From contig CALUWJ010000002.1 of NCBI GenBank assembly GCA_944324455.1, positions 62,001 to 126,000 of the forward strand: a stretch of 64,000 nucleotides of DNA. The letters are read 5' to 3'. The stretch is from Candidatus Gastranaerophilales bacterium. GTDB lineage: Bacteria; Cyanobacteriota; Vampirovibrionia; Gastranaerophilales; Gastranaerophilaceae. The notes beneath the pieces are model-generated. The model saw only the letters and a list, made by a program, of their open reading frames with translations, was not told the origin of the DNA and did no database searches. Of the stretch, positions 19,587 through 27,106 are shown in pieces. Positions within the stretch are counted from its first letter, which is position 1. Each line of letters opens with the position of its first letter. Both the position numbers and the translations under genes were made by a program.

Positions 19587-20041
19587 TTATTTTTTTTATT
19601 GTTTTTAGACTTAAACTCGTTTTTGATTTTTTCAAATTCGGATTTTTGATTCTGTGTTAATATTTTTTCAAATTCTTCTCTGTGTTTTTTTCTCAAATTA
19701 TCAGCTTCTTGTTTTAACAATACTAACTGCATCTTTTTGGTGCTTGATTTAATATCTGCTTCAAGTTTTGAATTTGATGAAAGATAAATAGATTTTATCT
19801 CTTTTGTTAGTTTTTCCATTTTATTTAGAATTTTTCTTATTTCTTTTTTATTTTTTTGGCGATTTTTCTTTAATATTTCTTTTTGTTCATCAGTAAGATT
19901 GAGTCTAGAATCGATCATTTGGATAAATTCTTTTTTATCGGCGCAGGGTTTGTTATCCGTTTTTATTTGATTTGCATTTGTTATTAAAAAAAGATTTGTA
20001 AATATTAATATTGAAGCTAAAAGGTAAATAATTTTTTTCAT
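19583..20041 (-). CDS. Spy/CpxP-like periplasmic protein, candidate CnrX-type sensor
   Basis: The 152-residue product has an N-terminal signal or anchor (residues about 4-23) and then an all-helical, highly charged domain with two LTxxQ motifs, LTDEQ at 49-53 and LTQNQ at 128-132. These are the mark of Spy/CpxP-type proteins, which include periplasmic chaperones and the metal sensor CnrX. Its ATG overlaps the stop of the sigma gene by 1 base (TAATG), so expression is coupled. Possible ligands are a Cys at 33, Met at 42, 75 and 104, and His at 120. It may sense envelope stress or metal for the sigma factor. That role is inferred from operon structure. Confidence 0.78.
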   Translation of the reverse strand: MKKIIYLLASILIFTNLFLITNANQIKTDNKPCADKKEFIQMIDSRLNLTDEQKEILKKNRQKNKKEIRKILNKMEKLTKEIKSIYLSSNSKLEADIKSSTKKMQLVLLKQEADNLRKKHREEFEKILTQNQKSEFEKIKNEFKSKNNKKNN

Positions 20042-20544
20042 TAATTTTCATCCTCTGTGATTAAAAAACTAAGTTTTTCTTTTAGAATTTTTCTTGCATT
20101 ATTTATTCTTGATTTAACTGTTCCTTGTGGAATTTTTAGTTTTTGCGAAATTTTTTCGTATGAATAATCTTCAAATTCATAAAGAATAATAACTTCTTTC
20201 ATTTTTTTAGGCAGTGAATCAACTTCCCTTAAAATAATTTTTTGTCTCTCTTTCTTTGTTAATTCTTTTTCAGGGTTTTGGTTGGATTTTATTGAGTTTA
20301 GTGTAAATTCATCATTTGTTGCAATACTTTGATTTTTAAAATATGAACTTTTTAAATAATCTCTGCAGATATTTGCTGCAATTGTAGAAATCCATTGAGA
20401 AAATTTATTTTGTTCTTGATATTTATCCAGATGTTTATACGTTCTTATATAGACTTCCTGTTCTAAGTCTTCATTTTGCGTGCCAATAAATTTCTTGATT
20501 ATTTGACGAATTTTTAGTTTATTTTTGTTTATTATATCTTTCAA
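20041..20544 (-). CDS. ECF-type RNA polymerase sigma factor
   Basis: The 167-residue protein has sigma region 2 (NEDLEQEVYIRTYKHLDKY, then FSQWISTIAANICRDYLK) and region 4 (LPKKMKEVIILYEFEDYSYE, then KISQKLKIPQGTVKSRINNA). It starts with TTG one base after the stop of the small membrane protein gene, with AAGG about 9 bases upstream. Gene order is small membrane protein, sigma, Spy-like protein, all coupled. No zinc-finger anti-sigma gene is adjacent. The small membrane protein is the likely anti-sigma. An ECF-type promoter precedes the operon, which fits autoregulation. Confidence 0.92.
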   Translation of the reverse strand: MKDIINKNKLKIRQIIKKFIGTQNEDLEQEVYIRTYKHLDKYQEQNKFSQWISTIAANICRDYLKSSYFKNQSIATNDEFTLNSIKSNQNPEKELTKKERQKIILREVDSLPKKMKEVIILYEFEDYSYEKISQKLKIPQGTVKSRINNARKILKEKLSFLITEDEN

Positions 20545-20772
20545 TTATTTTACCTTTTGCAGTGCAAATTCATCCTCAAGAAGTTGCTTTTGCAATGTGT
20601 TGCTATTTAAAGACAAGTACAACTCTGTTCCTTCATTGTATATATGCATTGCACTTGAAAATAGAAAAGCAGGAATAAACATTATGACAAATAACTTCGC
20701 CATAGCTTTTCGTCTTTTTCTTTGTCTGTAGAGTGGTCTTGCCTCTTTTAATAAATCTGATAATTTATCCAT
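20545..20772 (-). CDS. small single-pass membrane protein, candidate CnrY-like anti-sigma factor
   Basis: The ATG at 20772 has AAGGA 8 bases upstream. The frame is open up to 20859, but that part covers the promoter. The 75-residue product has a basic cytoplasmic N-terminus (MDKLSDLLKEARPLYRQRKR), one membrane helix at about 28-45 (LFVIMFIPAFLFSSAMHI) and about 30 periplasmic residues. This is the layout of CnrY, the minimal anti-sigma factor that clamps its sigma with a short N-terminal helix; the DKLSDLLKEAR pattern recalls, from memory, the start of CnrY. The protein is the first gene of the sigma operon. Anti-sigma function is inferred. Confidence 0.72.
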   Translation of the reverse strand: MDKLSDLLKEARPLYRQRKRRKAMAKLFVIMFIPAFLFSSAMHIYNEGTELYLSLNSNTLQKQLLEDEFALQKVK

Positions 20773-20791
20773 TTTTTTATTCCTTATATTT

Positions 20792-20821
20792 ATTATAACG
20801 ATAAAATTTGAAATATGTTCA
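20792..20821 (-). promoter_or_regulatory. ECF-type promoter of the sigma operon
   Basis: Minus strand: TGAAC (20821-20817), a 16-base spacer and CGTTA (20800-20796). This fits the ECF pattern GAAC/GAAAC-N16-CGT. A TATAAT at 20797-20792 overlaps it, so housekeeping sigma could also use the site. Confidence 0.5.
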
Positions 20822-20916
20822 TAAATATTGCTTAATAATTTGTAATATTTTAATTTCAAGCTATACTTGCTTTTTAGACATTATTTTTAAAGTATATAAA
20901 AAATATTTAAAAAAAT

Positions 20917-20953
20917 GGGCAATTTTATATCTTAAAAATACTTTATTTATATA
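20917..20953 (+). promoter_or_regulatory. promoter region with shared box, copy B
   Basis: GGGCAATTTT, 7 bases, AAAAATACTTTATT and then TATATA, matching copy A at 18936. The sequence TATATATAAGAGATA at its end also occurs upstream of the coiled-coil gene at 24784 on the minus strand. Confidence 0.45.
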
Positions 20954-20981
20954 TAAGAGATATTAATTGAGAGAGTAAAAA

Positions 20982-21245
20982 ATGACACGATTAAAACAAT
21001 ACAGAAACGTTTTTGAAGAAGAAGTATTCAATCCGTTCGAGGTGAAGGATAATACTGATTCTTTAAGAAGAACACTTGAGCGAATTGATAATAGAGATAT
21101 CAGAGGCAAATTCAAATGTGCTCAAGATCCAATAAATATTGCATTTAGAAGAATTGAAGATATATCATTAAAGACTTTGGCTGTAGATTTTGTAAAGGAA
21201 AGCTTTATTGATTTTGTATCTTATGTAAAAGATGTATGTAAATAA
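20982..21245 (+). CDS. hypothetical protein, 87 residues
   Basis: A small soluble protein, rich in charged residues and probably helical (DSLRRTLERIDNRDIRGKF, then FRRIEDISLKTLAVDFVKES). A GAGAG ribosome site lies 6 bases before the ATG. No domain was recognised. It is monocistronic, with its own promoter and a terminator at 21299. It shares its upstream box with the gene at 18993, so the two may be controlled together. Confidence 0.75.
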   Translation: MTRLKQYRNVFEEEVFNPFEVKDNTDSLRRTLERIDNRDIRGKFKCAQDPINIAFRRIEDISLKTLAVDFVKESFIDFVSYVKDVCK

Positions 21246-21298
21246 TTAATATTAATTATTTATCTGAAATGGGGGATTGTAGTTAGGTTTACAAATAC

Positions 21299-21325
21299 AC
21301 TGCCTTAATTTGGGCAGTTTTTTTT
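21299..21325 (+). terminator. rho-independent terminator
   Basis: ACTGCC / GGCAGT stem with an 8-base loop, followed by eight T residues, 54 bases after the gene at 20982-21245. Confidence 0.85.
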
Positions 21326-21330
21326 GTATT

Positions 21331-21368
21331 AAAAAAGACAGATATATAATTATATATCTGTCTTTTTT
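21331..21368. terminator. bidirectional terminator (fusA)
   Basis: A perfect 38-base palindrome, AAAAAAGACAGATATATAA and its complement. It has T-runs in both directions and ends 14 bases before the fusA stop. Confidence 0.9.
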
Positions 21369-21382
21369 AATTATTTTAAATA

Positions 21383-23473
21383 TTAATTTTCAGAAGCTGC
21401 TGATTTTGAAATAATTTCTTTTTCAATATTAGCAGGAACTTGTTCATAACATTTAAATTCCATAGAGAATGTGCCTCTGCCTTGAGTATTTGAACGCAAG
21501 TCAGTTGCATAACCAAACATATTCGCAAGAGGAACAATTGCTCTAACTATTACGTTACCGGTATTTCCTTGAGGCTCTTGACCTTCAATTCTTCCGCGAC
21601 GTCTTGATATGTCACCAATGATTGTACCCGTGAATTCATCAGGAATTTCGATTTCAACTTTCATCATTGGTTCTAATATACAAGGTTGTGCCTTTTTGGT
21701 ACCTTCTTTGATTGCCATTGAACCGGCGATTTTGAATGCCATTTCAGATGAGTCAACTTCGTGATAGCTTCCATCATAAAGTTCAACTTTAACGTCAATC
21801 ATAGGATATCCCGCTAAGATTCCGCCTTCAAGCGCTTCTTCCATACCTTTTCTAGCAGGTTCAATATATTCTTTTGGAATTGCACCACCAACAATTTTAT
21901 TTTCGAATACAAAACCTTCATTTTCGCCAGCAGGAGAGATTTTGATTTTAACATGGCCATATTGACCTTTACCACCTGATTGACGGATGAATTTAGAATC
22001 TTGGTCAGCTGTGCCTCTAATTGTTTCACGGTATGCAACTTGAGGTTTACCAATGTTAGCTTCAACTTTAAATTCTCTTAGCATACGGTCAACAATGATA
22101 TCTAAGTGTAATTCACCCATACCTGAAATAATTGTTTGACCTGTTTCAGTGTCTGATTTAACTCTGAAAGATGGATCTTCTTCAGCTAGTTTTTGTAGCG
22201 CAATACCCATTTTATCTTGGTCAGCTTTTGTCTTTGGTTCAATAGCAACTGAAATAACAGGTTCAGGGAAGCTCATTCTTTCTAGAATAATAGGAGCTTT
22301 TTCATCACAAAGGGTATCACCTGTTGTTGTGTCTTTTAAGCCAACTGCAGCACAAATGTCACCTGCAAAAACTTCTTGTTCTTCAAGACGTTGGTCAGCA
22401 TACATTCTAACTAATCTTGAGATACGTTCTTTTTTGCCGTTTGTTGCATTTAAAACATAAGAGCCAGATGCAATTGAGCCGGAATAAACTCTTAAGAAAG
22501 TTAAACGGCCAACAAAAGGATCTGTCATTACTTTAAATGCTAATGCTGAAAATGGTTCATCGTCAGATGAATGACGCTCTGTTTTTGTACCATCTTCTAA
22601 TTCACCTTCAATAGCTTTTACATCAACAGGAGATGGCATATAGTCAACAACATTGTTTAATAAAAGTTGTACACCTTTGTTTTTAAATGCTGTACCACAG
22701 CATACAGGAACAATTTTATTGTTGCATACTGCTTTTCTTAAGCCTGCTTTTAGTTCTTCAACAGTAATTGTAGATGGATCTTCAAAGAATTTTTCCATTA
22801 AAGAATCATCTTCTGCGGCAATCGCTTCAACCATTGCATCTCTATATTCTTGAGCTTTTTCTTTTAAATCTGCAGGAATATCTTCTTCTTTGATATCTGT
22901 TCCAAGGTCGTTTGTATAAATTTCAGCTTTCATTGTCATTAAGTCAACAAGACCTGTGAATTTATCTTCAGCACCGATTGGAAGCTGGATAGGAACAGCA
23001 TTAGCACCAAGTCTATTTTTAATTTGGTCAACTACGCGATAGAAGTCAGCACCGGTTCTATCCATTTTGTTAACAAAAACCATTCTTGGAACTTCGTATC
23101 TGTTTGCTTGACGCCATACGGTTTCTGATTGAGATTGTACACCACCAACTGCGCAAAATACTGCAACTACGCCATCTAATACACGAAGTGAACGTTCAAC
23201 TTCAATTGTAAAGTCAACGTGACCGGGGGTGTCAATAATGTTTATTTGGTGTCCTTTCCAGCTTGCAGTTACTGCGGCTGATTGGATTGTAATACCTCTT
23301 TCTCTTTCTTGTTCCATAAAGTCAGTTACAGCTGCACCATCGTGTACTTCACCGATTTTATGTGTTTTACCTGTATAGAACAAAATACGCTCAGTTGTGG
23401 TGGTTTTGCCGGCATCAATGTGCGCTGCAATACCGATATTGCGGATTTTTTCCAATGCTGTTTTTCTTGGCAT
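21383..23473 (-). CDS. fusA: elongation factor G
   Basis: EF-G drives ribosomal translocation and, with RRF, ribosome recycling. The 696-residue protein carries G1 ([19 protein letters not shown]), G3 ([15 protein letters not shown]), G4 ([10 protein letters not shown]) and the C-terminal domains IV and V ([20 protein letters not shown]-like [18 protein letters not shown]). Length and motifs are normal. Here it is monocistronic, away from rpsL, rpsG and tuf of the usual str operon. AAAGGAAA precedes the ATG. Confidence 0.98.
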   Translation of the reverse strand: MPRKTALEKIRNIGIAAHIDAGKTTTTERILFYTGKTHKIGEVHDGAAVTDFMEQERERGITIQSAAVTASWKGHQINIIDTPGHVDFTIEVERSLRVLDGVVAVFCAVGGVQSQSETVWRQANRYEVPRMVFVNKMDRTGADFYRVVDQIKNRLGANAVPIQLPIGAEDKFTGLVDLMTMKAEIYTNDLGTDIKEEDIPADLKEKAQEYRDAMVEAIAAEDDSLMEKFFEDPSTITVEELKAGLRKAVCNNKIVPVCCGTAFKNKGVQLLLNNVVDYMPSPVDVKAIEGELEDGTKTERHSSDDEPFSALAFKVMTDPFVGRLTFLRVYSGSIASGSYVLNATNGKKERISRLVRMYADQRLEEQEVFAGDICAAVGLKDTTTGDTLCDEKAPIILERMSFPEPVISVAIEPKTKADQDKMGIALQKLAEEDPSFRVKSDTETGQTIISGMGELHLDIIVDRMLREFKVEANIGKPQVAYRETIRGTADQDSKFIRQSGGKGQYGHVKIKISPAGENEGFVFENKIVGGAIPKEYIEPARKGMEEALEGGILAGYPMIDVKVELYDGSYHEVDSSEMAFKIAGSMAIKEGTKKAQPCILEPMMKVEIEIPDEFTGTIIGDISRRRGRIEGQEPQGNTGNVIVRAIVPLANMFGYATDLRSNTQGRGTFSMEFKCYEQVPANIEKEIISKSAASEN

Positions 23474-23506
23474 ATTGAATTTCCTTTTCTAAAAATTGTA
23501 TCTCTA

Positions 23507-23533
23507 ATTATAGTTTAATTCTCTCATAAACAA
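23507..23533 (-). promoter_or_regulatory. promoter of fusA
   Basis: Minus strand: TTGTTT (23533-23528), a 15-base spacer and a perfect TATAAT (23512-23507), giving a leader of about 30 bases before the fusA ATG. The spacer is short, so the exact -35 is uncertain. Confidence 0.45.
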
Positions 23534-23598
23534 GACTATTGGCAAGTGATATGTTACATAAATTCTTTTAATATTAATTTTTTCATTCATTTATTGGG

Positions 23599-23626
23599 TT
23601 TACTTTTTTTAAAAAAACATTAAAAT
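23599..23626 (+). promoter_or_regulatory. promoter of the EF-hand gene
   Basis: TTTACT (23599-23604), a 16-base spacer and TAAAAT (23621-23626), 28 bases before the ATG at 23654. Confidence 0.45.
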
Positions 23627-23653
23627 GAAAGAAAATATATTAGAGGTATTATT

Positions 23654-24193
23654 ATGGCAAATTTGATTGGTTCGAGTTTATTTACGGGAGCAATTTCTGG
23701 GTTAAATGCAAATTATCTTTTAATGTTAAACGGAGCAAATGGGCTTTCTATGGAAAAGTTGTTAAATCCAGATTCAGACGCAATCAGGTATACAGTTAAT
23801 CAAACCTTTAGAAGTTATTTGATGACTAACTTTAATCAAATTGATCTTGATGGTGATGGATTAATTACAACCGAAGATATGACAAATTATTCAGCTAAAT
23901 TACGCTCTCAAGGTATGACATATAATGAATTATCGCAATTATGCGTTTCCGGTGGTTCATCAATGTCATCATTATTAGACACTGTTTTATCTAATTTTAC
24001 CGAAATTGATACAAATCATGATGGCAGAATTACTCAAGGCGAGATTAACGCATATCGTATAAATCAAGAAATTAAAGATGTAAAGGATAAATATCCAAGA
24101 ATTGATCCAACGCAAATGTCTATGTTCTATGAATCTCGTGTAAATGATACAGATTCTACATCGGATAAAGAAGATAGAGTGTTCGGTGGCTAA
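23654..24193 (+). CDS. EF-hand calcium-binding protein
   Basis: The 179-residue protein has two canonical EF-hand loops: DLDGDGLITTED (about 64-75) and DTNHDGRITQGE (about 119-130), each with the expected acidic residues, central Gly and Ile. The N-terminus is small-residue rich (LIGSSLFTGAISGLNANYLLM) but is not a clear signal peptide. AGAGG lies 8 bases before the ATG. The gene precedes a cluster of coiled-coil proteins, two of which also carry EF-hands, on the other strand. A role in calcium binding or sensing is likely. The partner is unknown. Confidence 0.85.
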   Translation: MANLIGSSLFTGAISGLNANYLLMLNGANGLSMEKLLNPDSDAIRYTVNQTFRSYLMTNFNQIDLDGDGLITTEDMTNYSAKLRSQGMTYNELSQLCVSGGSSMSSLLDTVLSNFTEIDTNHDGRITQGEINAYRINQEIKDVKDKYPRIDPTQMSMFYESRVNDTDSTSDKEDRVFGG

Positions 24194-24200
24194 AAAATTA

Positions 24201-24229
24201 AAAAGCGGAGTATATAACTCCGCTTTTTT
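24201..24229. terminator. bidirectional terminator
   Basis: Stem AAAAGCGGAGT / ACTCCGCTTTT with a 5-base loop and T-runs on both strands. It separates the convergent EF-hand and coiled-coil genes. Confidence 0.9.
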
Positions 24230-24256
24230 ACACTAAACTAAAGAGGTTTAATTAAA

Positions 24257-24784
24257 TTATGATAATTTAATTGTTGAAGATTGGATTTCAGAGCTTATTG
24301 CTTCTGATACTGCTTGCATTTCTTGGCTTACATTTTCCATTAATGTTTCAATTTCAACTTGTTCTTGATCAAGAGTTGTTTCTGTGTCATTTGATTCTTC
24401 TTCAATCATTGCAAGTTCATCTTCCCAGTATGATGTTGCTTCACCTGTTTGATAAGTGTAATCTTCTTTTAAGTCATTAAGTTGATTTTGTAAATCAGTC
24501 ATTGTTTGACCGTTGTATTCATAAGTGCTTGATGATTCATCTGCTTCTTTAGCAGCAGTTCTTAAATCTGACATTGCATCATAAATTGATTGCTTTTCTA
24601 AATCGTAATTAGTTTTGATGTCACTAATTTCTGAATTCTTGTCATTTTCAACGCTGACTTGTTCTGCGTGGTATTCTCTTGCCATTCTCCTTTTTTCTCT
24701 TGAGATTTTTAAATCTTCTAATTGATATGTGGCATGAGTTCTTTTTAACTCCGTTTTACGTAGTGCTAACGTTACCCAACCCAT
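24257..24784 (-). CDS. acidic coiled-coil protein of unknown function
   Basis: The 175-residue product starts MGWVTLALRKTELKRTHATY and is almost wholly helical: a basic N-terminal third with heptads (LEDLKISREKRRMAREYHAE), a middle with MSDLRTAAKEADESSSTY, and a strongly acidic Glu/Gln/Ser-rich C-terminus. No signal peptide or membrane segment is visible. There are no cysteines. A GAGG ribosome site and TATATATAAGAGATA lie upstream. It sits in the EF-hand/coiled-coil cluster and could be a structural or secreted component. I recognise no family. Confidence 0.75.
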   Translation of the reverse strand: MGWVTLALRKTELKRTHATYQLEDLKISREKRRMAREYHAEQVSVENDKNSEISDIKTNYDLEKQSIYDAMSDLRTAAKEADESSSTYEYNGQTMTDLQNQLNDLKEDYTYQTGEATSYWEDELAMIEEESNDTETTLDQEQVEIETLMENVSQEMQAVSEAISSEIQSSTIKLS

Positions 24785-24927
24785 ATTTTCCTCTTTCTTG
24801 GTTTAGTGTGTATGTTATCTCTTATATATATAAAAAAAATTTATTTTAAATTATTGTCTATGGTATATCTGTAATATATATTCCGTCTATATTTTTTTGT
24901 AATATTTCTTAATATATTAAAATGTAT

Positions 24928-24957
24928 AAAAATAGGGGTTGCGAGCCCCCTATTTTT
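24928..24957 (-). terminator. rho-independent terminator of the EF-hand transglycosylase gene
   Basis: AATAGGGG / CCCCTATT stem with an 8-base loop, followed on the minus strand by TTTTTATAC, just after the stop at 24976. Confidence 0.85.
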
Positions 24958-24975
24958 TATTTTATTTTATTTTAT

Positions 24976-27063
24976 TTATGCAAGACCGTATTTTTTTAAT
25001 ACTTCTTGATATTTTGCACTTACTCTGTTGCTTAATTCGCTTTTTGTAATTTGACCGTCTTTATTTGCATCAAGTCCTTTGTTGCCAGAATAATAGCCTT
25101 CAGATGAGTTTGTTAACACTTCTCTTTGAGCTCTGCCCGGTAAGAAAGTATATGCATATAAATCACCGCCTGATAATTCTTGACCTGAGCCTTTAGTCCA
25201 TTGATTATAATATTTTTCAACATAATCTAATTGTTCAATTGCGCTCATATTTGATAGGGCAGAAGTTGAAGTTCCCAATGATTTTGCGGTTGTCGGTGTG
25301 AATTGAATTAATCCTGTTGCATTACAGTAGTTATTAACTGCGGCGGGATTTAAACCGGATTCACTTTGCATCATACCAATTAAATCGGCAGCGCTGCAAT
25401 TTAATTTTTTTGCAACTTCTTCTACTTTTGCACTAAAGCCTGCACCTAGCTTTTCATCAAGTTTTTTAGCCAATTCTTCGGGAATTGTGCCGTTATATGA
25501 TGAAGTTTCGGATTTTTCTTCAGCTTTTTCATCTTGTTTATCCTCAGTTGTACTATCTGCGCTTTTTTCGGTATTTGCCTCAGTTTTTCCTGATTCTTGT
25601 GCTGTTCTTTTGTTGATTTCTTGGTTAACTTCTCTAATATCAGCATTTGCAGTATTTAATACTGCTCTTGTGTCTTGAAGGATTTGTTTGCTTTGAGCAA
25701 GTTGTGTTTCCGCTTGTTCCATTTTTTCCATAGCTTTCATAACAGGGCTATCGGGGTTGTCCTTACAAGCTTCTTGTATTTCTGTTTCGATTTGTTCTTG
25801 TTGTTCTTGTAAATTTGCAAGATTTTCTTCTTGTGCTTGTAATTGTTCTGTTAAGCTGCTTATTTGTTCTTCACAAGCTTGTATTTGTTGTTCATCAGCT
25901 TGAATTTGCGCTTCCATTTGTGCTATTTGAGCTTGAATTGCTTGTCTTTGAGCTTCTATCGCAGCTTGAGCTTCAGGATCATCAGAGCTTGCGCTTTGTA
26001 AGCTTGATAATTGGGATTGCAAATCGCTTAAAGCGCTTGTGTGAGTGCTTAGGTTTTGATTTGCGGTTGATAGTTGAGATTCAGCGTCTGATATACTTTG
26101 ATTTGTTTGAGTAATAGTTTCATTTGCTTCTGTAATAGCTTGAGTATTTTCTTCACTTTTTTGTTTTAGCTCATCGCTTATTTCTTCACTTTTTTGAACT
26201 TCTTCATTATAATCATTTAATGAATTTTGATAGTTGTCGGTTTGTGAATTTACATTTGACTCAGCTTGGCTTACATTGTTTTGAGCTGTTGTAGCATTAT
26301 TTTTTCTTACATCTTGTTCATTTTTAAGTTGATCCATGTTTAATTCGGATAAATTATCAGCAGTTTCTTGCATTGCTCCCATTCCACCACCTAGGGCTCC
26401 TGCTTCTTCCATAGATTCATCTTCAACTGGACCCATTGAACCGCCGCCGCCGGCACCTCCGGCAGCTCCTGCTTCTTCCATTTCATCTATTGACTCATCT
26501 TCTGCTTCTTCATCAATATCGTTTTCTCCAAATAGTGATTTTAATATTTCTTCAGGGTTATATTCAAAATCGCCATTTTTCATACTTTCAAAAGCTTCTT
26601 CTAAGTCTGCTTTTGTCAATTCTTTTTTATCACCTTGTACATAGGTTTCAAAAAGTTCTTTTTCAAGGTCGCTAAGTTCGCCGCTATTATCTATATCTAG
26701 ATATTTTAATGCGTCATCACTTGAATAAATTGTTTCTAATAAGTCTTCAATTTCATTTTGGTTATTGTCAAAGTTGTTTGAATTTGGCATATTAAAATCA
26801 TATGTTTGCATAATTGCTGGCACATTTTGTATATTTTGATAGGATTGTTCAAAAATTGAACCATTATCATTTCCGCTATCTTCAACATAAGTATTATAAT
26901 CATGACTGGACATGAAAGACACGGAATTGTTGTTTTGTGCGTTCATGTTATCAAATATACTGTTATTTAGATTTTGGTTTAAATTTTGTGGAATTTCTTC
27001 GTTATTTGATTGTTTTTTTAAGTATTCAAGAAATTTTGGATCATTTATGGATAATTTATTCAT
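24976..27063 (-). CDS. EF-hand, coiled-coil protein with C-terminal lytic transglycosylase (SLT) domain
   Basis: A 695-residue modular protein. Residues 1-105 are Asn/Ser-rich; an EF-hand loop DIDNSGELSDLE lies at about 123-134; an acidic region with a Gly/Ala linker (AAGAGGAGGGGS type) covers about 180-230; a long Gln/Glu/Ala coiled coil covers about 240-480. The end holds a lysozyme-like SLT domain with MMQSESGLNPAAVN (catalytic Glu), ATGLIQFTPTTA and a second EF-hand DANKDGQITKSE near 665-676. SLT domains cut peptidoglycan glycan strands. No signal peptide is visible, so export must use another route. Its N-terminal and coiled-coil parts are paralogous to the next gene upstream. Confidence 0.88.
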   Translation of the reverse strand: MNKLSINDPKFLEYLKKQSNNEEIPQNLNQNLNNSIFDNMNAQNNNSVSFMSSHDYNTYVEDSGNDNGSIFEQSYQNIQNVPAIMQTYDFNMPNSNNFDNNQNEIEDLLETIYSSDDALKYLDIDNSGELSDLEKELFETYVQGDKKELTKADLEEAFESMKNGDFEYNPEEILKSLFGENDIDEEAEDESIDEMEEAGAAGGAGGGGSMGPVEDESMEEAGALGGGMGAMQETADNLSELNMDQLKNEQDVRKNNATTAQNNVSQAESNVNSQTDNYQNSLNDYNEEVQKSEEISDELKQKSEENTQAITEANETITQTNQSISDAESQLSTANQNLSTHTSALSDLQSQLSSLQSASSDDPEAQAAIEAQRQAIQAQIAQMEAQIQADEQQIQACEEQISSLTEQLQAQEENLANLQEQQEQIETEIQEACKDNPDSPVMKAMEKMEQAETQLAQSKQILQDTRAVLNTANADIREVNQEINKRTAQESGKTEANTEKSADSTTEDKQDEKAEEKSETSSYNGTIPEELAKKLDEKLGAGFSAKVEEVAKKLNCSAADLIGMMQSESGLNPAAVNNYCNATGLIQFTPTTAKSLGTSTSALSNMSAIEQLDYVEKYYNQWTKGSGQELSGGDLYAYTFLPGRAQREVLTNSSEGYYSGNKGLDANKDGQITKSELSNRVSAKYQEVLKKYGLA

Positions 27064-27106
27064 TGTTCACACCTCTTGTATGTTTTATAATTCCTAAATT
27101 ATTTAA

